A stretch of DNA of 33,687 nucleotides from an uncultured Pirellulaceae bacterium (GTDB taxonomy: Bacteria > Planctomycetota > Planctomycetia > Pirellulales > Pirellulaceae): the NCBI GenBank assembly GCA_938040995.1, contig CALHZT010000284.1:1-33687 (forward strand), read 5' to 3'. How positions within the stretch are numbered: the stretch's first letter is position 1; each line of letters starts with the position of its first letter. Of this stretch, positions 1-8,904 are shown one piece after another. The position numbers were made by a program, and so were the translations under genes. The notes under the pieces are model-generated. The model ran no database searches, was not told where the DNA came from, and saw only the letters and a program-made list of their open reading frames with translations.

Positions 1-611
1 TTGAGGAAATGCTGGATCCGCTGGCCTTCTGCGAGGATGCGAACGTCATTCCATTGGTCAACTTTTACCAGCGAATTGACTTCTTCCGGGGTAAGGAATG
101 TTTCGACTTCACCTTTTCCATCTGCCGTCCATGTTGCCTTCTCTCCGGCAAGACAAATCCTGCCCCGCTTCCCACCTTCGTCGTAAATGAAGCCAGGAAC
201 GTTGGGAGCCGAGTTTTCGTTTCGGATTTCATGTTGATAGCCACGAACGACCCACGCGTTGCCTGCGCTCTTGTCGGTGATATGTTTCGAACGATACTGG
301 ATCCCCGAGTTATTGGTCGCGTTACAGCGAAAAGAAAGCTTCAGTTCAAAGTCGGCAACGTCACCGCCTTGCCAGATCAGAAACGTGTTTCGGTTACATT
401 TCTTTTCCGGAGTGGTTTCACCACGAATGACGCCATCTTTGACCGTCCACAGTCGCGGGTCTCCTTCCCACCCATCCAAATCGGTGCCGTTAAATAGCGC
501 CGCAAAACCGCCGTCAGAATTCTCTTGCGGTGAAGCTGCAACGGGAATGGTGGCGAATACAAAAAGCAAAACAGAAGCCGCAACAGTCGCAGCAGGTAGT
601 TTGGGGATCAT
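1..611 (-). CDS. DUF1080 (3-keto-disaccharide hydrolase-like) exported protein, C-terminus cut by window edge
   Basis: The minus frame from the ATG at 611 stays open to the window edge, giving about 203 residues. An N-terminal signal peptide (hydrophobic stretch TVAASVLLFVFATIPVAA) is followed by FAALFNGTDLDGWEG, the usual opening of DUF1080 domains. Further family features follow: GVIRGET, a NNSGIQYRSK strand and the GYQHEIRNEN...GFIYDEGG core. DUF1080 is a concanavalin-like beta-sandwich, abundant in planctomycetes, often secreted and linked to glycan use; some members hydrolyse 3-keto-glycosides. A purine-rich GGAAAA lies just upstream of the ATG. The end of the domain lies outside the window, so completeness cannot be judged. 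Family assignment is firm; the substrate is unknown. Confidence 0.9.
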   Translation of the reverse strand, partial: MIPKLPAATVAASVLLFVFATIPVAASPQENSDGGFAALFNGTDLDGWEGDPRLWTVKDGVIRGETTPEKKCNRNTFLIWQGGDVADFELKLSFRCNATNNSGIQYRSKHITDKSAGNAWVVRGYQHEIRNENSAPNVPGFIYDEGGKRGRICLAGEKATWTADGKGEVETFLTPEEVNSLVKVDQWNDVRILAEGQRIQHFL

Positions 612-1002
612 CAGTTTTCCAGGTGTGTGGGTAATGCGATTCGAAACCACGAGGCCTTCGTTCGCATATTGTATCAGTCAGTAAACTGGATTGGTTTCAC
701 TGGCCGGCGATGCCGATTTTACAATTGCGAATACGGAAGAGCGCCCGACCAATTACGTTGAACTCACTAGCTCTATTGTATTCCAAGTTACGCCAGCGGA
801 CGCGCGGTAGCAACGAAGGAAGTCAAGTTGGCAGCAGCATGCGCGTTGGAAGTAAGCGTTGCGGAGTGCTACGCCGCGAACACGGCATGGAAAAGTCTCA
901 ACAACGGGATACAAATACAACATTACTGGGCATAGCGATGCTCCAAATGTAAAATAAGATGGGTGAAGGCAGCAGAGATCAGGAACATAACAGGAACTGA
1001 AT
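612..1002. other. Intergenic region between divergent genes
   Basis: 391 bases separate the leftward DUF1080 gene from the rightward selenoprotein gene, so both promoters should lie here. I see no convincing -35/-10 pair, hairpin or repeat, and the short open frames have no recognisable protein character. Confidence 0.6.
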
Positions 1003-3663
1003 ATGCGATACAGATTTTTGGCAGGCTTTGTGCTCGCCTCGTTCGTTTTTTCGATGTCAGCGGCATCGACGGCTTGGGCTCAAAAGCTGGCTGCTGCCGA
1101 AAAGAACGCTGCAGAGAAAACACTGCAAGGCGACGACCAGCAGAAAGGAGTTGTCGATCTCTCGGAACTGACTCATCCGCTGCAACCCGCTCTTTGGAAA
1201 ATTGAGGGGAAGGGGCTTGAAGCGACCTCGTACCTGTTCGGCACCGTGGAAGATAGCGACCCGCGGGTAACCATCTTGCACCCCGATGCGGAAAAGGCCT
1301 TCCAGCAAGCGACTCGTTTGTATTCCGAGATTGACCAGAATCCGACTCAACAGATGGTGTCGGCCATGAAGCTGATGCGGCGTGATGGCAAGACGCTTTC
1401 CGCCGCGTTAGGCCCTGAGCTGACGAACGAAGTTCGCGATGCGATCCTGGCGATTGATCCCAATTACAACGTTCACCAGCTGCAGATCCTGAAAACATGG
1501 GCAGCCAGCCTGTTCATTCCGTCCATCTCAAAACCGGGTAAACACAGGGTTCAACCGGGCGGAGCAACGCTGGACAAAGTGCTTTACGAACGCGCCAAGA
1601 AGGCTGGCAAAAAACTGGGAGCACTTGAATCTGCCGATAGCCAGTCGGCAGTATTTGAACAGTTTACCGAAGAAGAGCAGATTCTGTTTGTTCGATCTTC
1701 TGTCAAGCTCCTGAAGAAAAAGAAGGAGAAGCAAAAAGAAATCGAAAAACGCATCCATGAGCTCTACCTGACGAACCATCTGGCTGAGCTCGACGCGAGT
1801 ACCAACAATCAGCTTGAAGACGGAGATTTCGAAGACAAAGAACTTGCCGAACGTCTGACGAAAGCCTTGAAGGGCGATCGCAACATCAGGATGGCAGACA
1901 AAATCGACGGCTTTCTCGAAGGAGCTCCCGATGAAGTCCACTTCTTTGCGGTCGGAGTCGGGCATTACCTTGGAAAAGGTTCTGTTACCGAAAAGCTGCT
2001 CGAGAAAGGCTATACGGTCACCCCAGTTTTTACTCCGCTCGACCCAAAGACCGAGATCACAGGTTACGGTGCTCCTTCGAAAATGGAGATCGCCAACGTG
2101 TCGAAGGCTGCCAAAGAGATTCGCGTTGGTGAGACGATTTCGGAAATCCACTGGGGCAAACATCTCGCAGGCCCCAAACTCCAGGAGACCGACAAACTCG
2201 AGGGTAAGGTCGTACTGTTGGTCATGTGGGGCTCCTGCCCGGGTTGCACTCGGGTAACCCCCGGTTTGGTCGACCTGGCCAAAGAGCTTGAAGGAAAACC
2301 ATTTCATTTGATCGCCTCGCATTGTCAATCGTGGGGCGGCGATACAGCGTTGAAAAAACTACAAGAAGAAGGCTGGAACGAACAGATGAAAAACGTGACG
2401 GTTATGTCACGGACCACGTTTGATGTACCAGCCAGGTACGTGCCGTACTACATCATTTTCGATGAGAGCGGCAAACTGATTCATCACAACATGGGTGGGC
2501 CGTTCCATGGTGGTGACGGAATCGAAAAGTACCGTGAACTCACTCGTGCAGCGGTCGCCAAAACTGCGGGCAAGCCTGAAGAACCGAATGAAGAGCCCGG
2601 TGCCGATGATTCGGTAGACTTCGGGAAGATCGACGGATTCAAGAAACTCGAGGCTGCATTCGCGAAATCCGAAAAGCTCAACAGGGCCAAGTTTCGCGAA
2701 GCAAGTCCCAAAGAGCGATTCCAGCTGATGAAAGAAGATTCATCCATTGGTCCATTTCGTGAAAAAATAATCGAATTGATCGACGCGGATCCGAAATCAG
2801 AGGACGCATTGGAGATGCTGGCCTGGTGGTCGAAAAACAGCTTTCGCCTTGGTTACTCTGGACTCATTGAACGGTTGGTTGAGCATCATGTCGAGTCAGA
2901 ATTGCTGCAGGGTTACGCTTCGCGCATTCCAGTTTTGATGAAGCGCGACGCGGCCATTGCCAACCTGCGCACGTTAACCAGTAAAAGCCCGGATCGCCAG
3001 ACGCGTGGCGTCGCCACGTTTTCGCTTTACCAGATGTTGCTGGAGAGCAAGACTGATGATGAAGCGAAAAAGGAAATTGCCCTTCTGCGAACCACGCTGA
3101 TGAAGGACTACTCCAATGTGACAGACCGGCGGGGCGTAACCGTTTCCGAGCATCTGGAAAAGTTGGACTTTGCCGAAAAGCTCGACATCGGTCAGCCCGT
3201 TCCAGAAATCGAAGGTCGGGATCTGGATGGCGTTGAATTCAAACTGAGCGAGTACCGTGGCAAGGTTGTCGTATTAAGCTTCTGGGGCGATTGGTGAGGT
3301 CCTTGTCGGGCTCATTACCCACACGAGCGGTCGCTCGTAATGAAGTTTGCTGATAAGCCGTTTGCCTTGGTCGGTGTTAACAGTGACCCTGACCTGGACG
3401 AAATCCGGAAAGTCGTTAAAGAGAAGAAGATCACCTGGCGAAGTTTCTGGAACGGACCGTCAGGCACCTCAGGACCCATTTCGGACAAGTGGAATGTCCT
3501 GAATTGGCCTGTCAGTTACGTCATTGATGCTGAGGGGGTCATACGCTTCAAGAATTTGAACGATGCACGATTGGAGCAGGCAATTGAAGACCTTCTGGCC
3601 GAAGCGACCGGTTCTGGAGAGGACGGCGATGCCAGACCAGCAAAGGGAGATGGAGGACGATAA
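1003..3663 (+). CDS. Exported TraB/GumN + thioredoxin + TlpA-like redoxin selenoprotein (UGA at 3295-3297 read as Sec)
   Basis: 886 residues if the in-frame TGA at 3295-3297 is decoded as selenocysteine (Sec765); 764 if it stops. A signal peptide (cleavage near AWA|Q, residues 26/27) is followed by a TraB/GumN-like domain at about 60-345: LWKIEGKG, YLFGTVEDSD, and VGVGHYLGKGSVTEKLLEKGY with His321. The first motif His of the family's GX2H is Glu83 here. A thioredoxin domain (about 375-520) carries CPGC at 412-415. A linker and helical region (about 525-725) leads to an AhpC/TSA-TlpA redoxin domain (about 728-870) with active site W-U-G-P-C (764-768) and a cis-Pro region WPVSYVID (Pro836). The frame after the UGA runs 121 codons without a break to TAA, and that part is clearly redoxin. 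AGGA lies upstream of the ATG. The role is probably extracytoplasmic thiol exchange; the substrate is unknown. A point-mutated pseudogene is the alternative. Confidence 0.85.
3312..3343 (+). promoter_or_regulatory. Putative bacterial SECIS element downstream of the UGA codon
   Basis: The lower stem TCATTA (3312-3317) pairs with TAATGA (3338-3343). After a 5' bulge, the upper stem CGAGC (3324-3328) pairs with GCTCG (3333-3337) around a GGUC loop (3329-3332). The loop starts 31 nt after the UGA, inside the 16-37 nt range described for bacterial SECIS elements. The loop begins with G, and GGUC also occurs in the apical loop of the E. coli fdhF SECIS. SelB would bind here to insert selenocysteine. 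The pairing was found by eye; no folding energy was computed. Confidence 0.65.
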
Positions 3664-3838
3664 GGCACTGTGCGTTCGCTCAACCGGTTTGCGATGCTTT
3701 TCGTCACCCGAACCCCTGAAACCCTCCGTGTCAGGTCTTTGGAATTCGTTTCAAACTCCAGACCAATGATTCACGAAGGTTTCGCAGTTTTTCAATTTCC
3801 CTGCAACTAAACATCGCTTGGCGTCGCCTGGTTTAAGC

Positions 3839-6235
3839 CTAGTCGGCAGGATACACGTACGTCTTGCCTGGTTCCGTTTTCTCGGCCAAGACGGTTAGCT
3901 GTTCACCATCTCGAATCACCAGCCGATTTCCGATCAGCGACTTGATCTCTGCCTGTTGCAACTTGCCATCTTGCCAACGCAGCGACACTTCGAAGCCGCC
4001 GCGAGCCCGCATTCCTGATATCGAACCGGTGGGCCATTGGGACGGTAAGGCGGGCAATAAGTCGAGGACATAATCTCCCTTGTCCGTGCGGCGATGTGTT
4101 TGCAATAAGGACTCGCAAACCCCAGCCGTCAGCCCGAAATTACCATCAATCTGAAAAGGCGCGTGAGCGTCGAAAAGATTGTTGTAAAAACCGGGACCGC
4201 CCTTGATGCTCGAGTTCACGAAAAAGCCGCCGAGGATTTTGGCCATATGATCGCCATCCCGCAGCCGCGACCAGAAATTGACTTTCCATGCCCGCGACCA
4301 ACCCGTTCCTGCGTCGCCGCGAAACTCCAACGTCTTGCGAGCCGCCTCGAAAAGATCAGGAGTGTCCGGTGTGATTTCTTCGCCTGGATGCAATCCCCAC
4401 AAATGAGAAACATGCCTGTGGGTGTTGCGCGGGTTTTCTTTATAGCGCCATTCCTTCAACTGCCCGGCTGATCCGATCTCGTTGGGGGCTATTCGGTCAG
4501 CCGTTTTTCGCAGCGTCGCCGCAAAATCATCGTCAACTTCAAGGACGGCAGCCGCCTCAGCCGTGTAGCGCATCAAGCTGCGAATCAATTGGTGATCCAT
4601 CGTCGGCCCCATCACCAGGCCGCCATGTTCGGGAGAATTACTTGGACCACTAACCAACCACTCCGGAGCCTTGGGATCTTCTACCAGATAATCGAGGTAA
4701 AACTGACACGCCTGTTTCATCGGCTGATAGGCGCGCTCTCGCAAAAAGCCCTTATCCCCGCTGAAGCGATAACGCTCCCAAAGATGTTGACAAATCCAGG
4801 CACTACCAAGTGGCCACGTGCCTTGATGAGAATTGTTGATTGCGGCGGCTCCGCGCCAAATATCCGTATTGTGATTGGTGACCCAGCCCCGCGCCTGATA
4901 AAAGTCTTTCGCGATGATTGCCCCGGAGACGGTCAAGTCATCAATCAGGTCAAACACGGGCTCGTGGCATTCTGACAAATTCGCCTGTTCGGCTGGCCAG
5001 TAATTCATCTGAAAGTTGATATTGAGTGTGTATTTACTTTCCCAAGCCGGTTGCTTGCTGTCGTTCCAGACGCCCTGCAAATTGGCCGCCTGGCTGCCTG
5101 GCCGCGAACAGGCGATCAGCAGATATCGACCGTACTGATGCAGCAGTGCCACGAAGTTGGGATCCGGGTTGCCCGCATAAGCGTTCAAGCGTTCGTCGGT
5201 GGTCTTGTGAGCCGAATGCCCGCCGCCAAGGTCGATTTGCATCCGGCGAAAAAGTGAGCGATGGTCGGTTTGGTGATCGGCGAGTATTTTGTCGTACGAT
5301 TTCCCAGCCACGCTCGCCAACGCGTCTTTGCATTGTGCCGCGGGATCGGCAGCGAGAGACTGAAAGTTCTCGTAGCTGGTGCCGCCGACCAGATACAGCA
5401 CGACGGCATCGGCGGACTGGATTTTTATTCGATCATCCAGTACCTCCACCGTCCCGCCGGTGGATTCGACTTGCAAACGCGCTTCAAACTCGATCGTGCC
5501 GGGATACAAGGTCTTTTGACGATTGGTGAAGTCGTCCGGTCGCCCTTTGAGTCCTAACGTTTTCTCGTCAACCTTCATGTTCGAAGACGACGTCTCATGA
5601 GTTGTGGTCAGCAAAGCATCGAACGTAATACTTTGCGGCTGATCGGCTTCGATCCGAACGACGATGACTTTATCGGGATGACTGGCAAACACGCTGCGTT
5701 TGTAAGTGACCCCTGCAGACTGAAACGAAGTCGTAACAACAGCCGCGTCCAGGTCCAGTGATCGCGAATACTCGCTGACGTCCTTGAATTTCGGAAATTC
5801 AAGGTACACGTCGCCAAACGGTTGGTAGGGTGCCTGTCTCAGAGGTTTCGACATGCAGTTCCTGGCAGCGATCGACTCGGCTTCTTTTCGCTTGCCTGCA
5901 AACAGCAGATCGCGGACTTCTTGAAGATGCTCGTGGGCACCCGGGTTCGTGTACGTCGTCGGCGCCCCGGCCCACAAGGTATCGTGGTTGAACTGGATGC
6001 GATCCTTGTCGAGCTGACCGTAAACCATGGCTCCCATCGAACCGTTTCCGACTGGCAAGGCATCGGTCCACTTCTTTGCCGGTTCGTCATAGTTCAGCTT
6101 CAATTGGCCCCACCCCATTGTGCTGTCGTCCGAAGCGGCCTTGGGCGAGTCGGCTGCAGCAGATGGCAACGTCGCGTTAAACGGCAAGATAGAAAGAGCG
6201 AGAGCTGTAAGTAGAACGCGGGTCAAGTTTTTCAC
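3839..6235 (-). CDS. Secreted GH95 family alpha-L-fucosidase
   Basis: About 798 residues, the normal length for glycoside hydrolase family 95, whose characterised members are mostly alpha-1,2-L-fucosidases (some alpha-L-galactosidases). The N-terminal domain opens with WTDALPVGNGSMGAMVYG and DRIQFNHDTLWAG. The catalytic (alpha/alpha)6 region keeps the family residues: NINFQMNYWP (Asn405 and Asn407), the acid in SNSPEHGG (Glu536) and FQIDGNFG (Asp697). They match Asn421/Asn423/Glu566/Asp766 of the Bifidobacterium enzyme. I chose the GTG at 6235 because it gives a proper signal peptide (MKNLTRVLLTALALSILPF). An upstream ATG at 6340 would add 35 Arg-rich residues unlike any export signal. It is isolated, and convergent with the selenoprotein gene. 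The role is probably periplasmic release of fucose from marine glycans; the natural substrate is unknown. Confidence 0.92.
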   Translation of the reverse strand: MKNLTRVLLTALALSILPFNATLPSAAADSPKAASDDSTMGWGQLKLNYDEPAKKWTDALPVGNGSMGAMVYGQLDKDRIQFNHDTLWAGAPTTYTNPGAHEHLQEVRDLLFAGKRKEAESIAARNCMSKPLRQAPYQPFGDVYLEFPKFKDVSEYSRSLDLDAAVVTTSFQSAGVTYKRSVFASHPDKVIVVRIEADQPQSITFDALLTTTHETSSSNMKVDEKTLGLKGRPDDFTNRQKTLYPGTIEFEARLQVESTGGTVEVLDDRIKIQSADAVVLYLVGGTSYENFQSLAADPAAQCKDALASVAGKSYDKILADHQTDHRSLFRRMQIDLGGGHSAHKTTDERLNAYAGNPDPNFVALLHQYGRYLLIACSRPGSQAANLQGVWNDSKQPAWESKYTLNINFQMNYWPAEQANLSECHEPVFDLIDDLTVSGAIIAKDFYQARGWVTNHNTDIWRGAAAINNSHQGTWPLGSAWICQHLWERYRFSGDKGFLRERAYQPMKQACQFYLDYLVEDPKAPEWLVSGPSNSPEHGGLVMGPTMDHQLIRSLMRYTAEAAAVLEVDDDFAATLRKTADRIAPNEIGSAGQLKEWRYKENPRNTHRHVSHLWGLHPGEEITPDTPDLFEAARKTLEFRGDAGTGWSRAWKVNFWSRLRDGDHMAKILGGFFVNSSIKGGPGFYNNLFDAHAPFQIDGNFGLTAGVCESLLQTHRRTDKGDYVLDLLPALPSQWPTGSISGMRARGGFEVSLRWQDGKLQQAEIKSLIGNRLVIRDGEQLTVLAEKTEPGKTYVYPAD

Positions 6236-6584
6236 GTGGCGATTCCAATTTCGGTAGAGTGCTCGGTGCCGGCCATGAGGCCGAACAAGAACGACGATTC
6301 GAGCCCAGGGACTTCGATCACGCCGATGTGGATTTTTCAAGGTGGTTTGTCAGAACTGTGTTGATTCGTGTGCAGAGTCGATTTTAGCTCGATCTGCTCA
6401 ATCTGCCCAATGAGGTTCCGTCATCTCCGACGTCGCCGCTTGTGGGAGGGTCGGAGCCTCGAGCGTTTTTCATAATCCGTAGCATGCAGTCCATGAGACT
6501 TGAGTCTATTGCTCCTGATCGTCGAAATCACCTACGATTCAGGTTGCACACCCTCGTTATCACCACGGATTCGCGAAGATTCAC
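6236..6584. other. Intergenic region between divergent genes
   Basis: 349 bases upstream of both the fucosidase gene (leftward) and the ACT-domain gene (rightward). No clear promoter, hairpin, repeat or small gene was recognised. Confidence 0.5.
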
Positions 6585-7109
6585 ATGCCTTCTATCGTTA
6601 TGACTCTGATCGGAGCGGATCGGCCAGGGCTAGTTGATTCGCTGGCCGCGGTCATCGCTGACCAGAAAGCCAACTGGACTGAAAGCCGCATGGCGCACCT
6701 CGGTGGCCAGTTTGCCGGCATCCTCCGCGTCGAGACGGAGCCTGCGAATATCCACGCCCTTGTCTCAGCACTTGAACGGCTTGACCAAGTCGGTCTTCAG
6801 GTCAGTGTCCGAACGGACGATTCAGAATCGGCATTGTCAGCGAAGCCGAGCGGAGCAACCGTGCAACTGGAGCTCGTTGGCAATGACCGCCCTGGCATTG
6901 TCGCCGAAGTCTCGCATGTGCTCTCTGATCTCGAAATCAACGTCGAAATGATTCATACCGAGTGTCGGGATGCCCCCATGGCGGGCGGGCAGCTTTTTCA
7001 CGCATCCGCTCAATTGCAACTGCCGCGCAGTGTCGACGTGGACGAAGTTCGCCGGCGACTGGAAGAGATTGCAGCCGATTTAATGGTCGATATCACAATT
7101 ACTTCGTGA
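6585..7109 (+). CDS. Double ACT-domain protein, GcvR-like
   Basis: 174 residues made of two ACT domains. The first has MTLIGADRPGLVDSLAAVIA (residues 5-24). The second, from about residue 88, has LVGNDRPGIVAEVSHVLSDL followed by MIHTEC. The paired (N/A)DRPG turns are the family hallmark. The length and two-domain layout match the glycine cleavage system regulator GcvR of gamma-proteobacteria (about 190 residues), which acts through protein contact. No gcv gene is nearby, so a role in glycine regulation is only a guess; other small ACT proteins bind amino acids or control enzymes. It stands alone, convergent with the tryptophan dioxygenase gene, with 58 bp between stops. Confidence 0.85.
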   Translation: MPSIVMTLIGADRPGLVDSLAAVIADQKANWTESRMAHLGGQFAGILRVETEPANIHALVSALERLDQVGLQVSVRTDDSESALSAKPSGATVQLELVGNDRPGIVAEVSHVLSDLEINVEMIHTECRDAPMAGGQLFHASAQLQLPRSVDVDEVRRRLEEIAADLMVDITITS

Positions 7110-7167
7110 GCGAACGCGATTGACGGTAGTTGTCAGCGGCTGTGAAGTGTTTGCGGTCTGATTCGGC

Positions 7168-8574
7168 CTAACGATAGATTCCTTTCTGAACGAAGGTTCG
7201 GGCTTCCCATAGACACGGAAAAGCGTGTGTGAAGCACATCGCTTTTTCGGCGGCGACCGTTTGCTTGAGATAGGCAATTCCACCACCGCCAGTGCCGCGG
7301 CGGGTGCCGATCATGGATTCCACAAAGCGAATGTGACGGTCTCGCCACTGCAGAAGTGCCGAATCAAATTCAAGACAGGCAGCAAGGAACTGCGAGATCC
7401 GCTCGGTGTCTTTCATCATTTCAGTAAACGCCGCCGACAACGTTTCAATATTGGCGAGCGATGCCGCAAGTTGATGCAATCGCCCGGAAAGGTTGCCTGC
7501 GGCGGTGGGTTCTTTGGCAGCTTCGCCAGCGAATCGAAAATGCTCCTTGAGGACTTCACCGATGTTCATCGCCACGAACTGATCGACGGCTGCATGCCGC
7601 ATGTCGGGAGCGCCTTTCTCTCCGGCGGCACCTGCCTTGTAGAGCGCATTCAGTAATGTGTAGACGACATCGCGGAGCGAGTTTTGGCCGAAGCGTTTCG
7701 CGACTCGCTCGCATCCCCATGGTGTAAGCGCGTTGTAAAGGCTTGTCCCATGCTGGTGAAACGGCGTTTCCGGAGTTGGTTTGAGCATGCCGTCGTATTC
7801 GCATTCCGCTCCGTTGACCGGACGCAACTTGGGCTCGGTCAATTCGCGCAGCCCCGCGAGTAGCTCGATCTCACGAAACTGCGTGGAACCAAATCCGGAA
7901 GATGGTTGCAATCGTCCGCGAAACCTCAAAAACTCCTCCGTGGTCATGGTGGCCAGCACTTCGAAGAACTCCAGCGTGCAAAGCAGCGCTTTTGATGCAC
8001 GCTGAATTCTGCGGGTGTAACCAACCAGTTTGTAATCGAATTCGTCGGATTCACCGTAGCTGCCACGAAAGCCAACAATCTGGTCGAGATCGCGACTGAT
8101 GCCACGACAACCAGGCCGAAGCAATCCGTCGAAAGCGGACGTGAGACCGGGGTAATTTTCTTTCGCCTCGGCGACTGCCCGTTTTGAGAGTTCAAATCCC
8201 TCTGAATCAAGAAGCTGCTCCGATCCGCCGCGATCTGCCAAGTCGACTCGCGGCAATTCACTCGCGGTATTGTTAAGCCAGGTCTGGCTGAAATCCGACA
8301 CCACAGATGCAAGCTCGTGTGTGATTTGCGCAAACCAGACTTCAAAGGCCTGATGCGTCCGAATGAACAAAACTTCATTGTGGTCCCAGTCGTCGAGCGT
8401 TGGCCATTCGTCCCCCGGGCTCCAGCCAGCAGGAGTCGTCGGCCAGTCCTCTCGAGTTACGCGAGGGAGACGAAGCGATTTCACGATGGCTTCGTCGTTG
8501 ATGTATGAAGAATATTTGACAATATCAATCGCGTGGTCGGGCCGCTTGTCCGTCATCTGTTCTGCCTTGTCCAT
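7168..8574 (-). CDS. kynA: Tryptophan 2,3-dioxygenase family protein
   Basis: 468 residues. It belongs to the heme-dependent tryptophan 2,3-dioxygenases, which open the indole ring of tryptophan to N-formylkynurenine in the kynurenine pathway. Evidence is the distal-pocket motif LFIRTHQAFEVWF (His74), the central TMTTEEFLRFRGRLQPSSGF stretch, and the C-terminal WRDRHIRFVESMIGTRRGTG segment with the probable proximal heme ligand His414, then FPCLWEARTF. Bacterial enzymes are usually about 280-300 residues. The extra length includes an insert of about 75 residues after the HQAFEVWF helix and a longer middle section, as in other long members. No other kynurenine gene is adjacent. The start ATG at 8574 has a second in-frame ATG at 8556. 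Family assignment is firm; activity of this long form is inferred. Confidence 0.88.
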   Translation of the reverse strand: MDKAEQMTDKRPDHAIDIVKYSSYINDEAIVKSLRLPRVTREDWPTTPAGWSPGDEWPTLDDWDHNEVLFIRTHQAFEVWFAQITHELASVVSDFSQTWLNNTASELPRVDLADRGGSEQLLDSEGFELSKRAVAEAKENYPGLTSAFDGLLRPGCRGISRDLDQIVGFRGSYGESDEFDYKLVGYTRRIQRASKALLCTLEFFEVLATMTTEEFLRFRGRLQPSSGFGSTQFREIELLAGLRELTEPKLRPVNGAECEYDGMLKPTPETPFHQHGTSLYNALTPWGCERVAKRFGQNSLRDVVYTLLNALYKAGAAGEKGAPDMRHAAVDQFVAMNIGEVLKEHFRFAGEAAKEPTAAGNLSGRLHQLAASLANIETLSAAFTEMMKDTERISQFLAACLEFDSALLQWRDRHIRFVESMIGTRRGTGGGGIAYLKQTVAAEKAMCFTHAFPCLWEARTFVQKGIYR

Positions 8575-8733
8575 GAACCAATAAATGCAACCAGCCGCAC
8601 CGCGATCAATTCCGTCATGCTGAAATCGTTAGCGGTGAATTGCCTATCGGCAGATTACCGGTCGGCAGCGATTGAAACCAGTCGTTTCGCAACGCACTCG
8701 ATTATGACAAGCTCAGAGACACCCGAAGTGCGG

Positions 8734-8763
8734 GTGGTGGACAAGGGTAACGCGAGTCCACTT
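8734..8763 (-). repeat. Degenerate copy of a dispersed hairpin element
   Basis: On the minus strand this resembles the elements at 15166-15192 and 19840-19866 (shared CTCG, CC and GTCCAC blocks) with a few extra bases in the middle. GTGGAC and GTCCAC at its ends (8737-8742 and 8754-8759) are inverted repeats. Confidence 0.45.
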
Positions 8764-8800
8764 CGGCGAGAGTCGACCCTTTTGAGCAATCGGGGAATAC

Positions 8801-8842
8801 AGAAGGGCGCATGTAGAAGGGCGGAGGTAGAAGGGCGCACGC
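8801..8842. repeat. Three 14-bp tandem repeat units
   Basis: Units begin at 8801, 8815 and 8829, each starting AGAAGGGCG, exactly 14 bp apart; the last five bases of each unit vary. Confidence 0.75.
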
Positions 8843-8857
8843 AACGCGGGCGCCCTT
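8831..8857. repeat. Perfect 8-bp inverted repeat, possible transcription end
   Basis: AAGGGCGC (8831-8838) pairs with GCGCCCTT (8850-8857) around an 11-nt loop, 48 bp past the stop of the leftward oxidoreductase gene. No U-tract follows on the minus strand, so a terminator role is uncertain. Confidence 0.4.
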
Positions 8858-8904
8858 AAAAGAATCTCAGGCGACATTCACCGTTTACCGCGTCTGCCTC
8901 GAGG

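Larger units (their letters stand above)
8575..8904. other. Intergenic region rich in short repeats
   Basis: 330 bases between the start of the dioxygenase gene and the stop of the oxidoreductase gene, both leftward. It holds a degenerate copy of a dispersed hairpin element (8734-8763), a 14-bp tandem repeat (8801-8842) and a perfect 8-bp inverted repeat (8831-8857). No coding content is credible. Confidence 0.6.

Noticed and set aside
923-1498. Minus-strand open frame overlapping the selenoprotein start
   Set aside because: Ser/Arg-rich with no recognisable fold; it covers the signal peptide and TraB coding region of the real gene.
1528-2328. Long minus-strand open frame inside the selenoprotein gene
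   Set aside because: It lies wholly antisense to TraB and thioredoxin coding sequence and is Phe/Leu-rich shadow sequence.
3340-3663. Separate small gene starting at the ATG at 3340
   Set aside because: It is in the same frame as the upstream gene, has no ribosome-binding site of note, starts inside a redoxin domain after the active site, and is best explained as the part after the Sec codon.
6236-6340. N-terminal extension of the fucosidase to the ATG at 6340
   Set aside because: The extra 35 residues are Arg/His-rich and would bury the signal peptide; the internal GTG gives a normal secreted enzyme.
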